Assembly: GCA_900539325.1 (NCBI GenBank)
Contig: UQCC01000011.1
Location: forward strand, 1-64,000
DNA: 64,000 bases
Reading direction: 5' to 3'
Source: an uncultured Eubacterium sp.
GTDB lineage: Bacteria > Bacillota > Clostridia > Oscillospirales > Acutalibacteraceae
Numbering within the stretch: the stretch's first letter is position 1; each line of letters opens with the position of its first letter. The translations under genes and the position numbers were made by a program. The notes under the pieces are model-generated. The model searched no databases. It was not told the DNA's origin and worked only from the letters and a program-made list of their open reading frames with translations. This document shows, piece after piece, positions 9,187 through 17,010 of the stretch.

Positions 9187-9726
9187 ATGAGAAAATTTAT
9201 TTCAATCGCTCTTTCAGCAGTTATGTTGATTTCAGCAGGGGCAATCAGTGCAATGCCTGTTATGGCTGCAACAGTATCAAGCCCGGGTTCATCAGAGGTT
9301 ACAACAAAACCTGCAGTTGATTCAGAACCTGTTGTTGTAACAGTTAACTCAGGAAAATCAAAGAAAGTTGGCTACACAAAGGACAATTACAAATACACTT
9401 TCTCTTATTCAGGTAAGGGTGAGGTTATTGATTGGGAATTCCCTGACATGGTTGAAGGCGTTGATTTTTCTGTTCTTTCAATGTCTAAAGACAACAGCAA
9501 GATTGTAATCGAACTTACCGAATCAGGTAAGCAAAAGCAACTTGTTGCCAACGCTGTTGTTAAAGACTCAACCGCTTCAAAAGAAGATGGCGAAGTTGAC
9601 GACAGTGATGCAGCAAAAAAGGACAACAGCAACACTTCACCTGCAACAGGTGCTGCAATGGCAGGTATTGCAATGGCAGGCACAGGTGTAGCAATGCTCG
9701 CTGTTTCAAGAAAGAAAAAAGACTGA
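9187..9726 (+). CDS. Secreted, probably sortase-anchored small surface protein
   Basis: 179 residues. The signal peptide spans about 1-28 (ending VMAA). The C-terminus has the full wall-sorting layout: SPATG (151-155), a small hydrophobic Ala/Gly/Met segment, then RKKKD. SPATG fits the (S/P)PxTG type known for class B sortase of Clostridioides difficile rather than LPxTG. The ATG at 9187 is chosen because GAGGTG lies six bases before it; a GTG inside that ribosome site is rejected. The middle holds a beta-rich region (EVIDWEFPDMVEGVDFSVLS) and an acidic Lys/Asp/Ser linker. Encoded directly before a sortase, so it is its likely substrate. Confidence 0.88.
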   Translation: MRKFISIALSAVMLISAGAISAMPVMAATVSSPGSSEVTTKPAVDSEPVVVTVNSGKSKKVGYTKDNYKYTFSYSGKGEVIDWEFPDMVEGVDFSVLSMSKDNSKIVIELTESGKQKQLVANAVVKDSTASKEDGEVDDSDAAKKDNSNTSPATGAAMAGIAMAGTGVAMLAVSRKKKD

Positions 9727-9744
9727 TTAGTTAACTAAGGTAAA

Positions 9745-9778
9745 GGACCTGTAACAAATGTTATAGGTCCATTTTTTA
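9745..9778 (+). terminator. Terminator between the surface protein and sortase genes
   Basis: Stem GGACCTGTAAC / GTTATAGGTCC (9745-9770, one G-U pair), then a T6 run. It lies inside the cassette, so it likely allows much more surface protein than sortase message. Confidence 0.85.
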
Positions 9779-9789
9779 TAGGTGATAAA

Positions 9790-10575
9790 ATGAAAAGCAG
9801 TAAAAATAGCGACAGTCGCTCAAGAAAAGCTTTTATAATATTAGCTGTTATATTAATTATTGCAGGTGTAGGAATAACGGTTTTTCAACTTATTTCAACT
9901 CAAAATGCAAAAAACAAGGATGAAAATCTTACATCAACAACTGCTCAATCAACCGAGGTATCATCAACAGCAACGGCAAAAAATCCAATTGATTTTAATT
10001 CACTCATTAAAAAGAACAGTGATATTTACGCATGGATTAAGGTTCCGGGAACAAAGGTTGACTACCCTATTGTACAAAGCAAGATTGATGATGACTTTTA
10101 TCTAAAACACAGTGCAACAGACAAAAGCTATTCATCAAGCGGTGCTGTTTATACACAAAGCATAAACAGAAAGGACTTTACCGACAGAGTAACATTAGTA
10201 TACGGTCACAACGGCTACGGCGACACTTACTTTACAACTCTTCACAGATTTGAAAAGCAGGATTTTTTTGAAAAGCACAGCAAATTTGTTATTTATACCC
10301 CTACTCAAAAGCTGACATACAGAATTGTATCGGCATTTAAATATGATGACAGGCATATAATGAACAGTTTTGATTTTCACAACGATGATATTTTCAAGCA
10401 ATTTATCGATATGATACAAAACCCAACATCTGCCAACAAAAATGTGAGAAATTCACTTGACAAAGAAATTACAATAAACGATAATATAGTCGTGCTGTCC
10501 ACCTGCTTTACAGGACAAAAAAGCAACAGATATTTAATATGCGGAGTATTAATAAAAAATGAAAAAACCAATTGA
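9790..10575 (+). CDS. Class B-like sortase
   Basis: A 261-residue transpeptidase that cleaves a sorting motif and links the protein to peptidoglycan. N-terminal membrane anchor 13-36, a Ser/Thr linker, then the sortase barrel. The catalytic residues are visible: His140 in LVYGHNGYGD, Cys239 in VVLSTCF, Arg247 in SNRYLICGVL. The YGHN, long helix after the sixth strand and STC pattern point to class B. Weak GGTG ribosome site before the ATG. It overlaps the LCP gene by 17 bases. With SPATG next door the partner assignment is strong though inferred. Confidence 0.93.
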   Translation: MKSSKNSDSRSRKAFIILAVILIIAGVGITVFQLISTQNAKNKDENLTSTTAQSTEVSSTATAKNPIDFNSLIKKNSDIYAWIKVPGTKVDYPIVQSKIDDDFYLKHSATDKSYSSSGAVYTQSINRKDFTDRVTLVYGHNGYGDTYFTTLHRFEKQDFFEKHSKFVIYTPTQKLTYRIVSAFKYDDRHIMNSFDFHNDDIFKQFIDMIQNPTSANKNVRNSLDKEITINDNIVVLSTCFTGQKSNRYLICGVLIKNEKTN

Positions 10576-11860
10576 CCCAAATTTGAATACCACGGAAAGT
10601 GAAGATATACTTTTTGGCGGAGGATATAAAGAGCCTGATAAAATCGATGAAAAAAGCTCACAGGAAAGCAGCAATGTAAATGTACAAATGCCTGAAATAA
10701 AAGCACTTGTTGAAAAGAAAGTAACAAGCAAGGAACCTATTCACCACCATCATCACCACTCATCAAGCGGTGAGCATCATCACTCACATTCATCAGGTCA
10801 TCATCATTCTTCATCTCACCGTCATTCTTCCAAAAAAAGAAGAAAGAAAAAAATGAATAAAAGCCTTAAAGTATTCCTTATTATTCTTTTAATAATAACC
10901 CTTTTGATTTCATCACTCGGCGGAACATATGCTTACCTTAAAAATCAAGGTAAAACCGATTTTGCTTCTGCCGTAATCAGCGATAATAACCATGAAGAAA
11001 TCATCACATACAAAGGGCACAAATACGCATTTAACGAAAATGTTGTGTCTATTGCCTTTATGGGTGTTGACCAAAGAGATTTGCAAAGCAAAAAGAATGC
11101 TGATTTTGTAGGCTGTGCCGATGCAGATGTTGTTGTAACAGTTGACACAAGCGACGGAACAGTTAAAATAATCAATATTCCTCGTGACACAATGGTTGAC
11201 ATTGATGTCTACAACGACACAGGCGTTTTCTTGAGCACAGACAATGTTCAGCTTTGCCTTGCCTATGCTTACGGCGACGGCAAAACAAAGAGCTGTGAAA
11301 ATGTAACAAAGGCTATCAGCAGAATTTTATACAATGTACCAATCAACAAATATTTTGCCCTTGACCTTGAAGGGGTTGCACCGATTAACGATGCAATCGG
11401 CGGAGTAACACTTGAGGCACAATACAGTGTTCTCGACAAAGGAATTGAAAAGGGCAAAAAGGTTACACTCAAAGGTGATATGGCTGAAGCTTATGTAAGA
11501 ACAAGAGATATGGATTATCTTGAGGCTTCACTTAATCGTTCGGCAAGAATTGAACAATATGTAAAGGCATTTGCACAACAGCTCATTCCTGCGGTTAAAA
11601 AAGATTTCGGTGTTGTCACGAAACTCTACAATACAGCGTCAAAATACAGCCAAACAAACATCACTCTTAACAATGCAACCTATCTTGCATCAACCGTGCT
11701 TGACAAAGGTATCGACTCATTTGAAACCTATACTATCACGGGTTCAATGACCGAAACCAAACACACCAAATATCCTGATGCCGTTATCGCCGAATTCACT
11801 CCTGACGAGGACAGCGTTATGGAAGCTGTCCTGAACACATATTATGTTCAAATAGACTAA
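10559..11860 (+). CDS. LytR-CpsA-Psr (LCP) family wall glycopolymer transferase with His-rich cytoplasmic tail
   Basis: 433 residues. LCP enzymes attach teichoic acid-like or capsular polymers from lipid carriers to peptidoglycan. One membrane segment lies at 103-127 and the LCP domain follows, with the typical VSIAFMGVD, NIPRDTMVDI and AYVRTRDMDY-type elements; the Arg/Asp residues of these bind the pyrophosphate. The cytoplasmic tail (62-89) is extraordinary: a run of six His, then repeated His-Ser clusters, ending in a basic SKKRRKKK patch before the membrane. Metal binding is possible. Overlaps the sortase gene, so sortase and LCP are co-translated. Confidence 0.93.
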   Translation: MKKPIDPNLNTTESEDILFGGGYKEPDKIDEKSSQESSNVNVQMPEIKALVEKKVTSKEPIHHHHHHSSSGEHHHSHSSGHHHSSSHRHSSKKRRKKKMNKSLKVFLIILLIITLLISSLGGTYAYLKNQGKTDFASAVISDNNHEEIITYKGHKYAFNENVVSIAFMGVDQRDLQSKKNADFVGCADADVVVTVDTSDGTVKIINIPRDTMVDIDVYNDTGVFLSTDNVQLCLAYAYGDGKTKSCENVTKAISRILYNVPINKYFALDLEGVAPINDAIGGVTLEAQYSVLDKGIEKGKKVTLKGDMAEAYVRTRDMDYLEASLNRSARIEQYVKAFAQQLIPAVKKDFGVVTKLYNTASKYSQTNITLNNATYLASTVLDKGIDSFETYTITGSMTETKHTKYPDAVIAEFTPDEDSVMEAVLNTYYVQID

Positions 11861-12175
11861 AAAAATGCTACTTCCTTGGGGCACCCTTCATAAGGAAGGT
11901 GTGTCCCGGGATTGCTTTTAAAATTTAATATGGTATTAAATTTTAACGGTGTAGCGTTGCTATACCGTTTTTTTGCTTGCATTTTGACAGGTGGTGTTGA
12001 AACACATTTCCATTTCTTCGGGTGTAAGTTCTCTTAGTATGCATTTTTATTTACTTAAAATAATCATACAAAAAAATAACGATAGAATATATACCCTATC
12101 GTTATCCTTGAAAATACTTGAATATAATTATAACTAATGTTTAATAAGAGAATAGATGTAGGGTATTGCTTATAA
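11861..12175. other. Intergenic region with hairpins between convergent units
   Basis: This 315-base stretch holds no coding frame I can support. At 11871-11912 there are nested inverted repeats (CTTCCTT / AAGGAAG and GGGGCACC-like / GGTGTGTCCC) without a T tract. At 11946 lies the LCP terminator. The remainder, about 11980-12175, is AT-rich and plain. Confidence 0.6.
11946..11974 (+). terminator. Rho-independent terminator of the wall cassette
   Basis: Stem ACGGTGTAGC (11946-11955) / GCTATACCGT (11959-11968), one G-U pair, followed by T7. Confidence 0.88.
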
Positions 12176-12652
12176 TTAAACCGCTTCTATATATCCTGAA
12201 ACATTACTGCCTTTTGAAAATTGAAGATAATAATAACTACTCTTGCTAAGAGAATCCACTCTCCAAGATAAAGATTTGCCCGCTTCAATATTTCTGGTTG
12301 ATTGAGACCAATCAACACCAGATTGCTGTTTTAATAATTTGACTGTAATTTTTTGATTTGAATTATTGTTTACCCAAATTCTTACAGAACTTGCGCCGAT
12401 GAATGTATAATTTGTATACAAATAATTATCTATACACCAACCAGAGAAAGTATATTTGCCTTCTTTTGATAAGTCCCATTCTGAATTATATGGCTTATTA
12501 ACCCCAAACATTTCAATTTCATCATATTCAAAATAAATTGGTTGTTCGCATAGCCCCATATTTTGATCATCAGCAAATACTGTGCTTGAAGAACCAAATA
12601 ATGTTAATACACAAACGAAAAATATACCGATAACTTTTAAAACCTTTTTCAA
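12176..12652 (-). CDS. Small secreted protein of unknown function
   Basis: 158 residues with a classical signal peptide (about 1-27, cut after VFA). The mature part has beta-strand character with two central Trp-containing strands (SGVDWSQSTRN, KSLSWRVDSLSK) and ends SKGSNVSGYIEAV. No enzyme motif recognised; it resembles a small extracellular beta-sandwich. Start is TTG with AAAGGAT upstream. Last gene of the sigma-factor island, about 30 bases after the membrane protein; much more AT-rich than the flanking operons. May be an effector or stress target of the sigma factor (inference). Confidence 0.75.
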   Translation of the reverse strand: MKKVLKVIGIFFVCVLTLFGSSSTVFADDQNMGLCEQPIYFEYDEIEMFGVNKPYNSEWDLSKEGKYTFSGWCIDNYLYTNYTFIGASSVRIWVNNNSNQKITVKLLKQQSGVDWSQSTRNIEAGKSLSWRVDSLSKSSYYYLQFSKGSNVSGYIEAV

Positions 12653-12684
12653 ATTAATATCCTTTCTTAAAAGTTTAGCTTATT

Positions 12685-13080
12685 TCACTCAATAGATTGC
12701 TTTTTATACAAATATAAGATATAAAATATTAAAGAAATAACAATGGATAAATTACTAATATAAAAGTTGAAACATAGAAATTCAGAAAAGCCTCCCCATT
12801 TTATTAATAATTTCAATGATAATATAATTAAAATGGTAAGTAAAAGTATATTAATAATGTGAATATACAATTTATCTATTTTAATTATTGATATTACATT
12901 TAATACAATAAATAACATAACTGATACAATTCCTATTGGAAATAAAGTGGAGAATATTAATGTACCATCTATTGATTTCACTCCCGGTGAAGAAAACCAA
13001 GGAAAAAATGAACCAGCAAAATAGATTACAAAAAAAACTAATGAAACAAGTTGAAGTTTTATATCGTTAATCTTTTTCAC
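12685..13080 (-). CDS. Four-helix integral membrane protein of unknown function
   Basis: 131 residues, nearly all hydrophobic, with four predicted membrane segments at roughly 10-30, 42-64, 70-92 and 104-126. A WFSSPGVKS loop follows the first helix. No conserved family motif recognised. Start is GTG; its ribosome site AGGAGA lies inside the last codons of the preceding 35-residue peptide gene, so the two are probably coupled. Belongs to the sigma-factor island. Confidence 0.75.
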   Translation of the reverse strand: MKKINDIKLQLVSLVFFVIYFAGSFFPWFSSPGVKSIDGTLIFSTLFPIGIVSVMLFIVLNVISIIKIDKLYIHIINILLLTILIILSLKLLIKWGGFSEFLCFNFYISNLSIVISLIFYILYLYKKQSIE

Positions 13081-13086
13081 GAATTA

Positions 13087-13194
13087 TTATCTCCTAACTA
13101 TTGCATAAGTAGCACCACTATTTGTTTCCCAAACATTAGTAAGGCAAGTTATTGCAATTACTGCCGATAAGATTATTGATAAATATTTTTTCAT
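13087..13194 (-). CDS. 35-residue secreted or membrane-inserted peptide
   Basis: A short gene: ATG at 13194 preceded by AAGAAAGGATAAAACT, stop at 13087. It encodes Met-Lys-Lys, a hydrophobic stretch (YLSIILSAVIAITCL) and a short polar tail ending AIVRR. This looks like a signal peptide with a 12-18 residue mature part, or a single-pass micropeptide. It lies 15 bases after the anti-sigma-like gene, and its 3' end carries the ribosome site of the next gene. It could be a leader whose main job is coupling, or a signalling peptide; the sequence does not decide. Confidence 0.6.
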   Translation of the reverse strand: MKKYLSIILSAVIAITCLTNVWETNSGATYAIVRR

Positions 13195-13209
13195 AGTTTT
13201 ATCCTTTCT

Positions 13210-13986
13210 TTATTTAATTGATTCTGCAAATTTTATTGCTGTTTCTAAATTACAGTCTAAATGGATATCATAAGTAGTAAAATTATCCTTATATCTTATT
13301 GAACAACTATTTTCCTGCTCAAACACAAGAACATCCATTCCATTCACATTTATCATCCGTCCTGATTTTATATCCAGAACCGTATTAACACCTGTTGATC
13401 CAGTGTTTTCTGATATTTGTTGGATATATAAACTGCCTTTTTGACCATTATATTCAAAGTCAATATCGACTATTTTTAAAACATCTTCATTCATATCCAG
13501 TTTTATTTTAGTTATTTTAGAATTTTCCTTTATCATTTTCTCCGGAAATGTAACAGGAGTAATCCCATAATCAGCAAGTTGCTTAGCCAAATCAGAATCT
13601 AACAAAGCATATCCATCAGCAGTTATATCGGCATTTTCCAAATTATAATCAATTTTTGCATTACCATTTATTAACTGTGCTATTTTCTGTGGCATATTTA
13701 AATTAAACTGAGCAGAAACAGTAATTGTTGAAATAAATACAACCATCAATGTTGCTGCAATTAATAAGACTTTAGCCGATTTAGTAAATTTAACTTTTTT
13801 CGCATTTGTACTATTGTTTTTTATTGATAATAATTCAAAACATAAATCAATATAATCGGTATCTATTTCATCAGGTCCTTTATCAACCTCCTTTTGTATA
13901 AGTGCTTTTATTTCTTCAGTTGATAAATCAGTAAAATCAGAATCTATCATTTTTTTTAGTTTCTTTTTACTTAATTTTCTCTTCAA
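13210..13986 (-). CDS. Anti-sigma factor-like membrane protein with DUF4367-like C-terminus
   Basis: 258 residues: a charged cytoplasmic N-terminus (1-68, Lys-rich, with a helical DLSTEEIKALIQKEVDKG segment), one membrane helix at 69-92, and an extracellular domain whose end (MDVLVFEQENSCSIRYKDN) resembles DUF4367, common in clostridial anti-sigma factors. Start is TTG, well supported by AGGAGGT. It follows the sigma factor gene by 55 bases. Likely role: holds the sigma factor inactive until an envelope signal arrives. Family by layout and position, not by a diagnostic motif. Confidence 0.78.
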   Translation of the reverse strand: MKRKLSKKKLKKMIDSDFTDLSTEEIKALIQKEVDKGPDEIDTDYIDLCFELLSIKNNSTNAKKVKFTKSAKVLLIAATLMVVFISTITVSAQFNLNMPQKIAQLINGNAKIDYNLENADITADGYALLDSDLAKQLADYGITPVTFPEKMIKENSKITKIKLDMNEDVLKIVDIDFEYNGQKGSLYIQQISENTGSTGVNTVLDIKSGRMINVNGMDVLVFEQENSCSIRYKDNFTTYDIHLDCNLETAIKFAESIK

Positions 13987-14041
13987 AATGCTACCTCCTA
14001 TCTACATAGTGTCAGTTTATCGAAAAATGTGAACAATTATT

Positions 14042-14608
14042 TTATAAATTTTCGAAATTTTTTATTTTAGAGTTTAATTTCTTCTTTAGTTTCTCGTGCC
14101 GTTTTCGTATTGTATCGTATTTAACATTTAATTCAATAGCTATATCTTTTAGTTTTTTGTGTTTCCAATAATACAATATATATAATTCTTTTTCATCAGG
14201 ATTAAGTTGTGAAATAATATGTAACGCTTGTTCTTCAATCATTTTATCGGTCGTCATTTGGTCTATATAATCAGGATTATACGGTTTCGAATTTACAATC
14301 ACTTCATCTTTTTCTTCATTATCAGAAAAATCAAATTCGTTGCGTTTAATTTTATCTTTAATTACTTTGTTTTTGTAATTGAGAACAACAGCGTATAACC
14401 AAGATTTATAATTTTTTATTTCAACACCGTTATTAAGGCTTTCCAATAATGCAACATATGCCTCTTGAACACAATCCTCTGCATACTCATATTCGTACTC
14501 AAAAAATTGATAACAATAACGAATTAAATCATTTCTGTATTGCTCGCAATCTTCCATTATTTTATCAATGGATTTTTCACTGCTGTTTTTTGGCTTAAAT
14601 TTAATCAA
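14042..14608 (-). CDS. ECF-type RNA polymerase sigma factor
   Basis: 188 residues. Region 2: EYAEDCVQEAYVALLESL and YKSWLYAVVLNYKNKV, the core-binding and -10 recognition helices. Region 4 near the C-terminus: LNPDEKELYILYYWKHKKLK followed by the helix-turn-helix DIAIELNVKYDTIRKRHEK, which reads the -35 element. Between them is an acidic linker. Start is TTG with AGGGAG upstream. It heads a five-gene island with an anti-sigma-like protein, as ECF factors usually do, and probably drives its own operon as well. Confidence 0.9.
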   Translation of the reverse strand: MIKFKPKNSSEKSIDKIMEDCEQYRNDLIRYCYQFFEYEYEYAEDCVQEAYVALLESLNNGVEIKNYKSWLYAVVLNYKNKVIKDKIKRNEFDFSDNEEKDEVIVNSKPYNPDYIDQMTTDKMIEEQALHIISQLNPDEKELYILYYWKHKKLKDIAIELNVKYDTIRKRHEKLKKKLNSKIKNFENL

Positions 14609-14689
14609 AATATTCTCCCTGATTTTAACAATATATAGTATTATAAATACAATTTAACAATGATTATTTTTGAAAAAATATCTAATCTT

Positions 14690-14718
14690 ATTAAAAATTA
14701 TCACAAATATTTTGTCAA
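14690..14718 (-). promoter_or_regulatory. Candidate sigma-A promoter for the sigma-factor island
   Basis: On the minus strand: TTGACA (14718-14713), 17-base spacer, TTTAAT (14695-14690), about 85 bases upstream of the TTG start. The ECF factor may use a second, unrecognised promoter. Confidence 0.55.
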
Positions 14719-15000
14719 GGGCTTTTGCCAAAAAACATAATATTATGGCATAAATGCAAAATTTTAATTCATTTATCAATATTTGTACTAAAAAATATAA
14801 GTGAGGCAGAAAAAATTCTGCCTCAATAGTTATTAGTTATAAATTATTTCATTATATATTATCTCTGCAACTTGATTTTTGATATTATTAAATAGTACCG
14901 ACCTAAGCCATCATATCATCAGCCTCTAATTTTTCCGTTGTTCAGTCCTCCAAAAATAATAAATTAAACCTACAATTCATCATTCCAACCGACTACAAAA

Positions 15001-15045
15001 GCCATAAGGGAGAGACTTACTTACGAAGCCTCTCCCTTGGATAGC
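15001..15045 (-). terminator. Terminator-like hairpin after alr
   Basis: On the minus strand GCTATCCAAGGGAGAG pairs with CTCTCCCTTATGGC with a short internal mismatch, then CTTTTG. It starts 7 bases after the alr stop and ends the D-amino-acid operon. Confidence 0.75.
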
Positions 15046-15052
15046 ATTTTTA

Positions 15053-16204
15053 TTAATACATATAATTTGTGGCTTTTATAAATTTGCCGTCTTTATAATA
15101 AGTTCTCGGCACTCTGCGTGCAACTCGGCACGGGAGTTCATAGTTGAATGAGTAAGCGGCATTTGAAACTTCTTCCATAGAAAGCTCGGCGTCACCGTCT
15201 TTGCCAACAAGAGTAACTACCGAGTCAAGTTCTGCACCGTCAACATCGGTAACATCAACCATAAACTGATCCATACAAACTCTGCCGACAATCGGTGCAT
15301 ATTGACCGTTGATGATTACTCTGCCCTTGTTTGAAAGGCAACGAGGATAACCATCGGCATAACCGACAGGGATAGTCGCAATTACTCTCGGCTCGGTTGT
15401 TTTGAATGTTCCGCCATAAGACACTTCTCTGCCGACTTCAAGAGTTTTAATGTGCGAAATATGAGTAAGCCACGACATAACAGGCTTGATGTCGAGAAGC
15501 GACTTGTCAACCTCCTCGCTCGGATAAAGTCCGTAAAGTATAATACCCATTCGGCACATATCGAAATATTCATCAAAATTCATAATACCTGCACTGTTAT
15601 TAAGATGCTTAATCGGGATTTGAATTCCCCTGCTCTCAAGCATCTCAACAAAAGTCTTATACTTTTCTCGCTGTGCAAGTGCTTTTGTCAAGTCCGTCTC
15701 ATCAGCCGTTGCGAAGTGAGAAAACAGTCCCTCGGCTTCAATGTTCGGCAAAGCACAAATCTCTTTGCAGATGTCGGCACTTTCCTCATTAACCTGAAAG
15801 CCGATACGGCTCATTCCCGTGTCAATACAAAAATGGAACGGCACAGTTTTACCCTGCTTAACCGCTTCATCTGACAAAGCCTTTGCCGTGTCGTATGAAA
15901 AAACAGGAATACGAATATCATATTTTACAACCAAATCATAAAACGCCGGAGCGACATAACCCAAAATTAAAATTGGGGTTTTTATGCCGGCTTTTTTTAA
16001 TTCAACGGCTTCCTCGATGCAAGCAACACCGAAGAAATCGCATTTATTTTCCAAAAATCTTGCAAGCTCAACGGCACCGTGACCGTAAGCATCGGCTTTA
16101 ATAACTCCCAAAAGTTTGCAACCCTGCGGCAATTTGGCACGAGTGTTGTTATAATTATATTCAACGGCATCCAAATCAATTTTTGCCTGTGTTCTAAAGT
16201 ACAT
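15053..16204 (-). CDS. alr: Alanine racemase
   Basis: A 383-residue PLP enzyme interconverting L- and D-alanine. PLP lysine Lys36 in GVIKADAYGHG, partner catalytic Tyr263 in REVSYGGTF, and the CRMGIILYGLYP phosphate region are all present. Length is normal for the family. It is the last gene of the seven-gene operon and overlaps pxpA by one base (TAATG), so it is translated with 5-oxoprolinase rather than with a wall-synthesis gene. Here it may supply or drain D-alanine for the D-amino-acid aminotransferase encoded first in the operon (inference). It could also be the cell's housekeeping racemase. Confidence 0.95.
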   Translation of the reverse strand: MYFRTQAKIDLDAVEYNYNNTRAKLPQGCKLLGVIKADAYGHGAVELARFLENKCDFFGVACIEEAVELKKAGIKTPILILGYVAPAFYDLVVKYDIRIPVFSYDTAKALSDEAVKQGKTVPFHFCIDTGMSRIGFQVNEESADICKEICALPNIEAEGLFSHFATADETDLTKALAQREKYKTFVEMLESRGIQIPIKHLNNSAGIMNFDEYFDMCRMGIILYGLYPSEEVDKSLLDIKPVMSWLTHISHIKTLEVGREVSYGGTFKTTEPRVIATIPVGYADGYPRCLSNKGRVIINGQYAPIVGRVCMDQFMVDVTDVDGAELDSVVTLVGKDGDAELSMEEVSNAAYSFNYELPCRVARRVPRTYYKDGKFIKATNYMY

Positions 16205-16959
16205 TATTCAATCACCTCTGAAAGTGGCACAGTTTTTATATCATTTTCGGCAAAAGCCTTGTTGAGTGCACGAACAAAATCAAGTGCCTTTTCTCCGTCA
16301 CCGTGAACACAAACGCTGTGAGCCTCAATCGGCACTTCCTCGCCTGTGTAAGCAGTAACCTTGCCTTCTTTTATCATACGGATAACACGGGCAATAGCCT
16401 CGTTTTCATCGGTAATCATTGAACCTTCAAGTGTTCTTTTACGCAATGAACCGTCAGCCTCATACGCCCTGTCGGCAAAAACCTCACTGGCATATTTTAT
16501 ACCAACCTGTTTTGCCGCTTCAATCATTTTTGAACCTGAAAGGGCAAGCAAAATAAGTGACGAATCAAAATCTTTGATTGCATTTGCAATGGCAAGCGAC
16601 ATTTCCATATCCTTTGCCGCCATATTGTACATTGCTCCGTGAGGCTTGACATGTTGCATCTTCACGCCTTGTGCCTTTGCAAAAGCTGAAAGTGAGCCAA
16701 GTTGACAAAGCGTGATGTTGTACACCTCTTCAGGTGACAAGGTCATATTTGTTCTGCCAAAATTTTCCTTGTCCAAATAGCCGGGATGAGCACCAAACGC
16801 AACGGAATTCTCCTTACACAAAGCAACGGTTGTGTTCATAATATTGCTGTCACCTGCGTGAAATCCGCAAGCGATATTTGCCGAAGTAATCAAGGGAATA
16901 ATCTGCGAATCAAAAGCAGCTCCCTCGCCTAAATCCGAGTTTAAATCTACAAAATACAT
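16204..16959 (-). CDS. pxpA: 5-oxoprolinase subunit PxpA (LamB/YcsF family)
   Basis: 251 residues. With PxpB and PxpC it forms the ATP-dependent prokaryotic enzyme that opens 5-oxoproline (pyroglutamate) to glutamate. The family signature is clear: VDLNSDLGEG at the start, ITSANIACGFHAGD, FGAHPGYLD, HVKPHGAMYN. Ribosome site AAGGAG precedes the ATG. It lies 51 bases after the YcsI-family gene and overlaps alr by one base. pxpA is separated from pxpBC by the YcsI gene. Confidence 0.95.
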   Translation of the reverse strand: MYFVDLNSDLGEGAAFDSQIIPLITSANIACGFHAGDSNIMNTTVALCKENSVAFGAHPGYLDKENFGRTNMTLSPEEVYNITLCQLGSLSAFAKAQGVKMQHVKPHGAMYNMAAKDMEMSLAIANAIKDFDSSLILLALSGSKMIEAAKQVGIKYASEVFADRAYEADGSLRKRTLEGSMITDENEAIARVIRMIKEGKVTAYTGEEVPIEAHSVCVHGDGEKALDFVRALNKAFAENDIKTVPLSEVIE

Positions 16960-17010
16960 CTATAAACTCCTTAATAAATTCTAATAAAACAGATATAAAC
17001 GCTACGCAAA

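Larger units (their letters stand above)
14609..15052. other. Long AT-rich intergenic region upstream of the sigma factor
   Basis: 444 bases with no supported gene. It contains the candidate promoter at 14690-14718, a perfect 9-bp hairpin GAGGCAGAA / TTCTGCCTC (14803-14824) and the alr terminator at 15001-15045. The remaining 14830-15000 shows nothing I can name. Confidence 0.6.

Noticed and set aside
10740..10840. Tandem CAT/CAC codons looking like a short repeat array
   Set aside because: It is in frame within the LCP gene and encodes the His-rich tail; unit length and spacers do not fit CRISPR.
15452..15874. Plus-strand frame inside alr
   Set aside because: Opposite strand of a conserved enzyme, no supporting signals.
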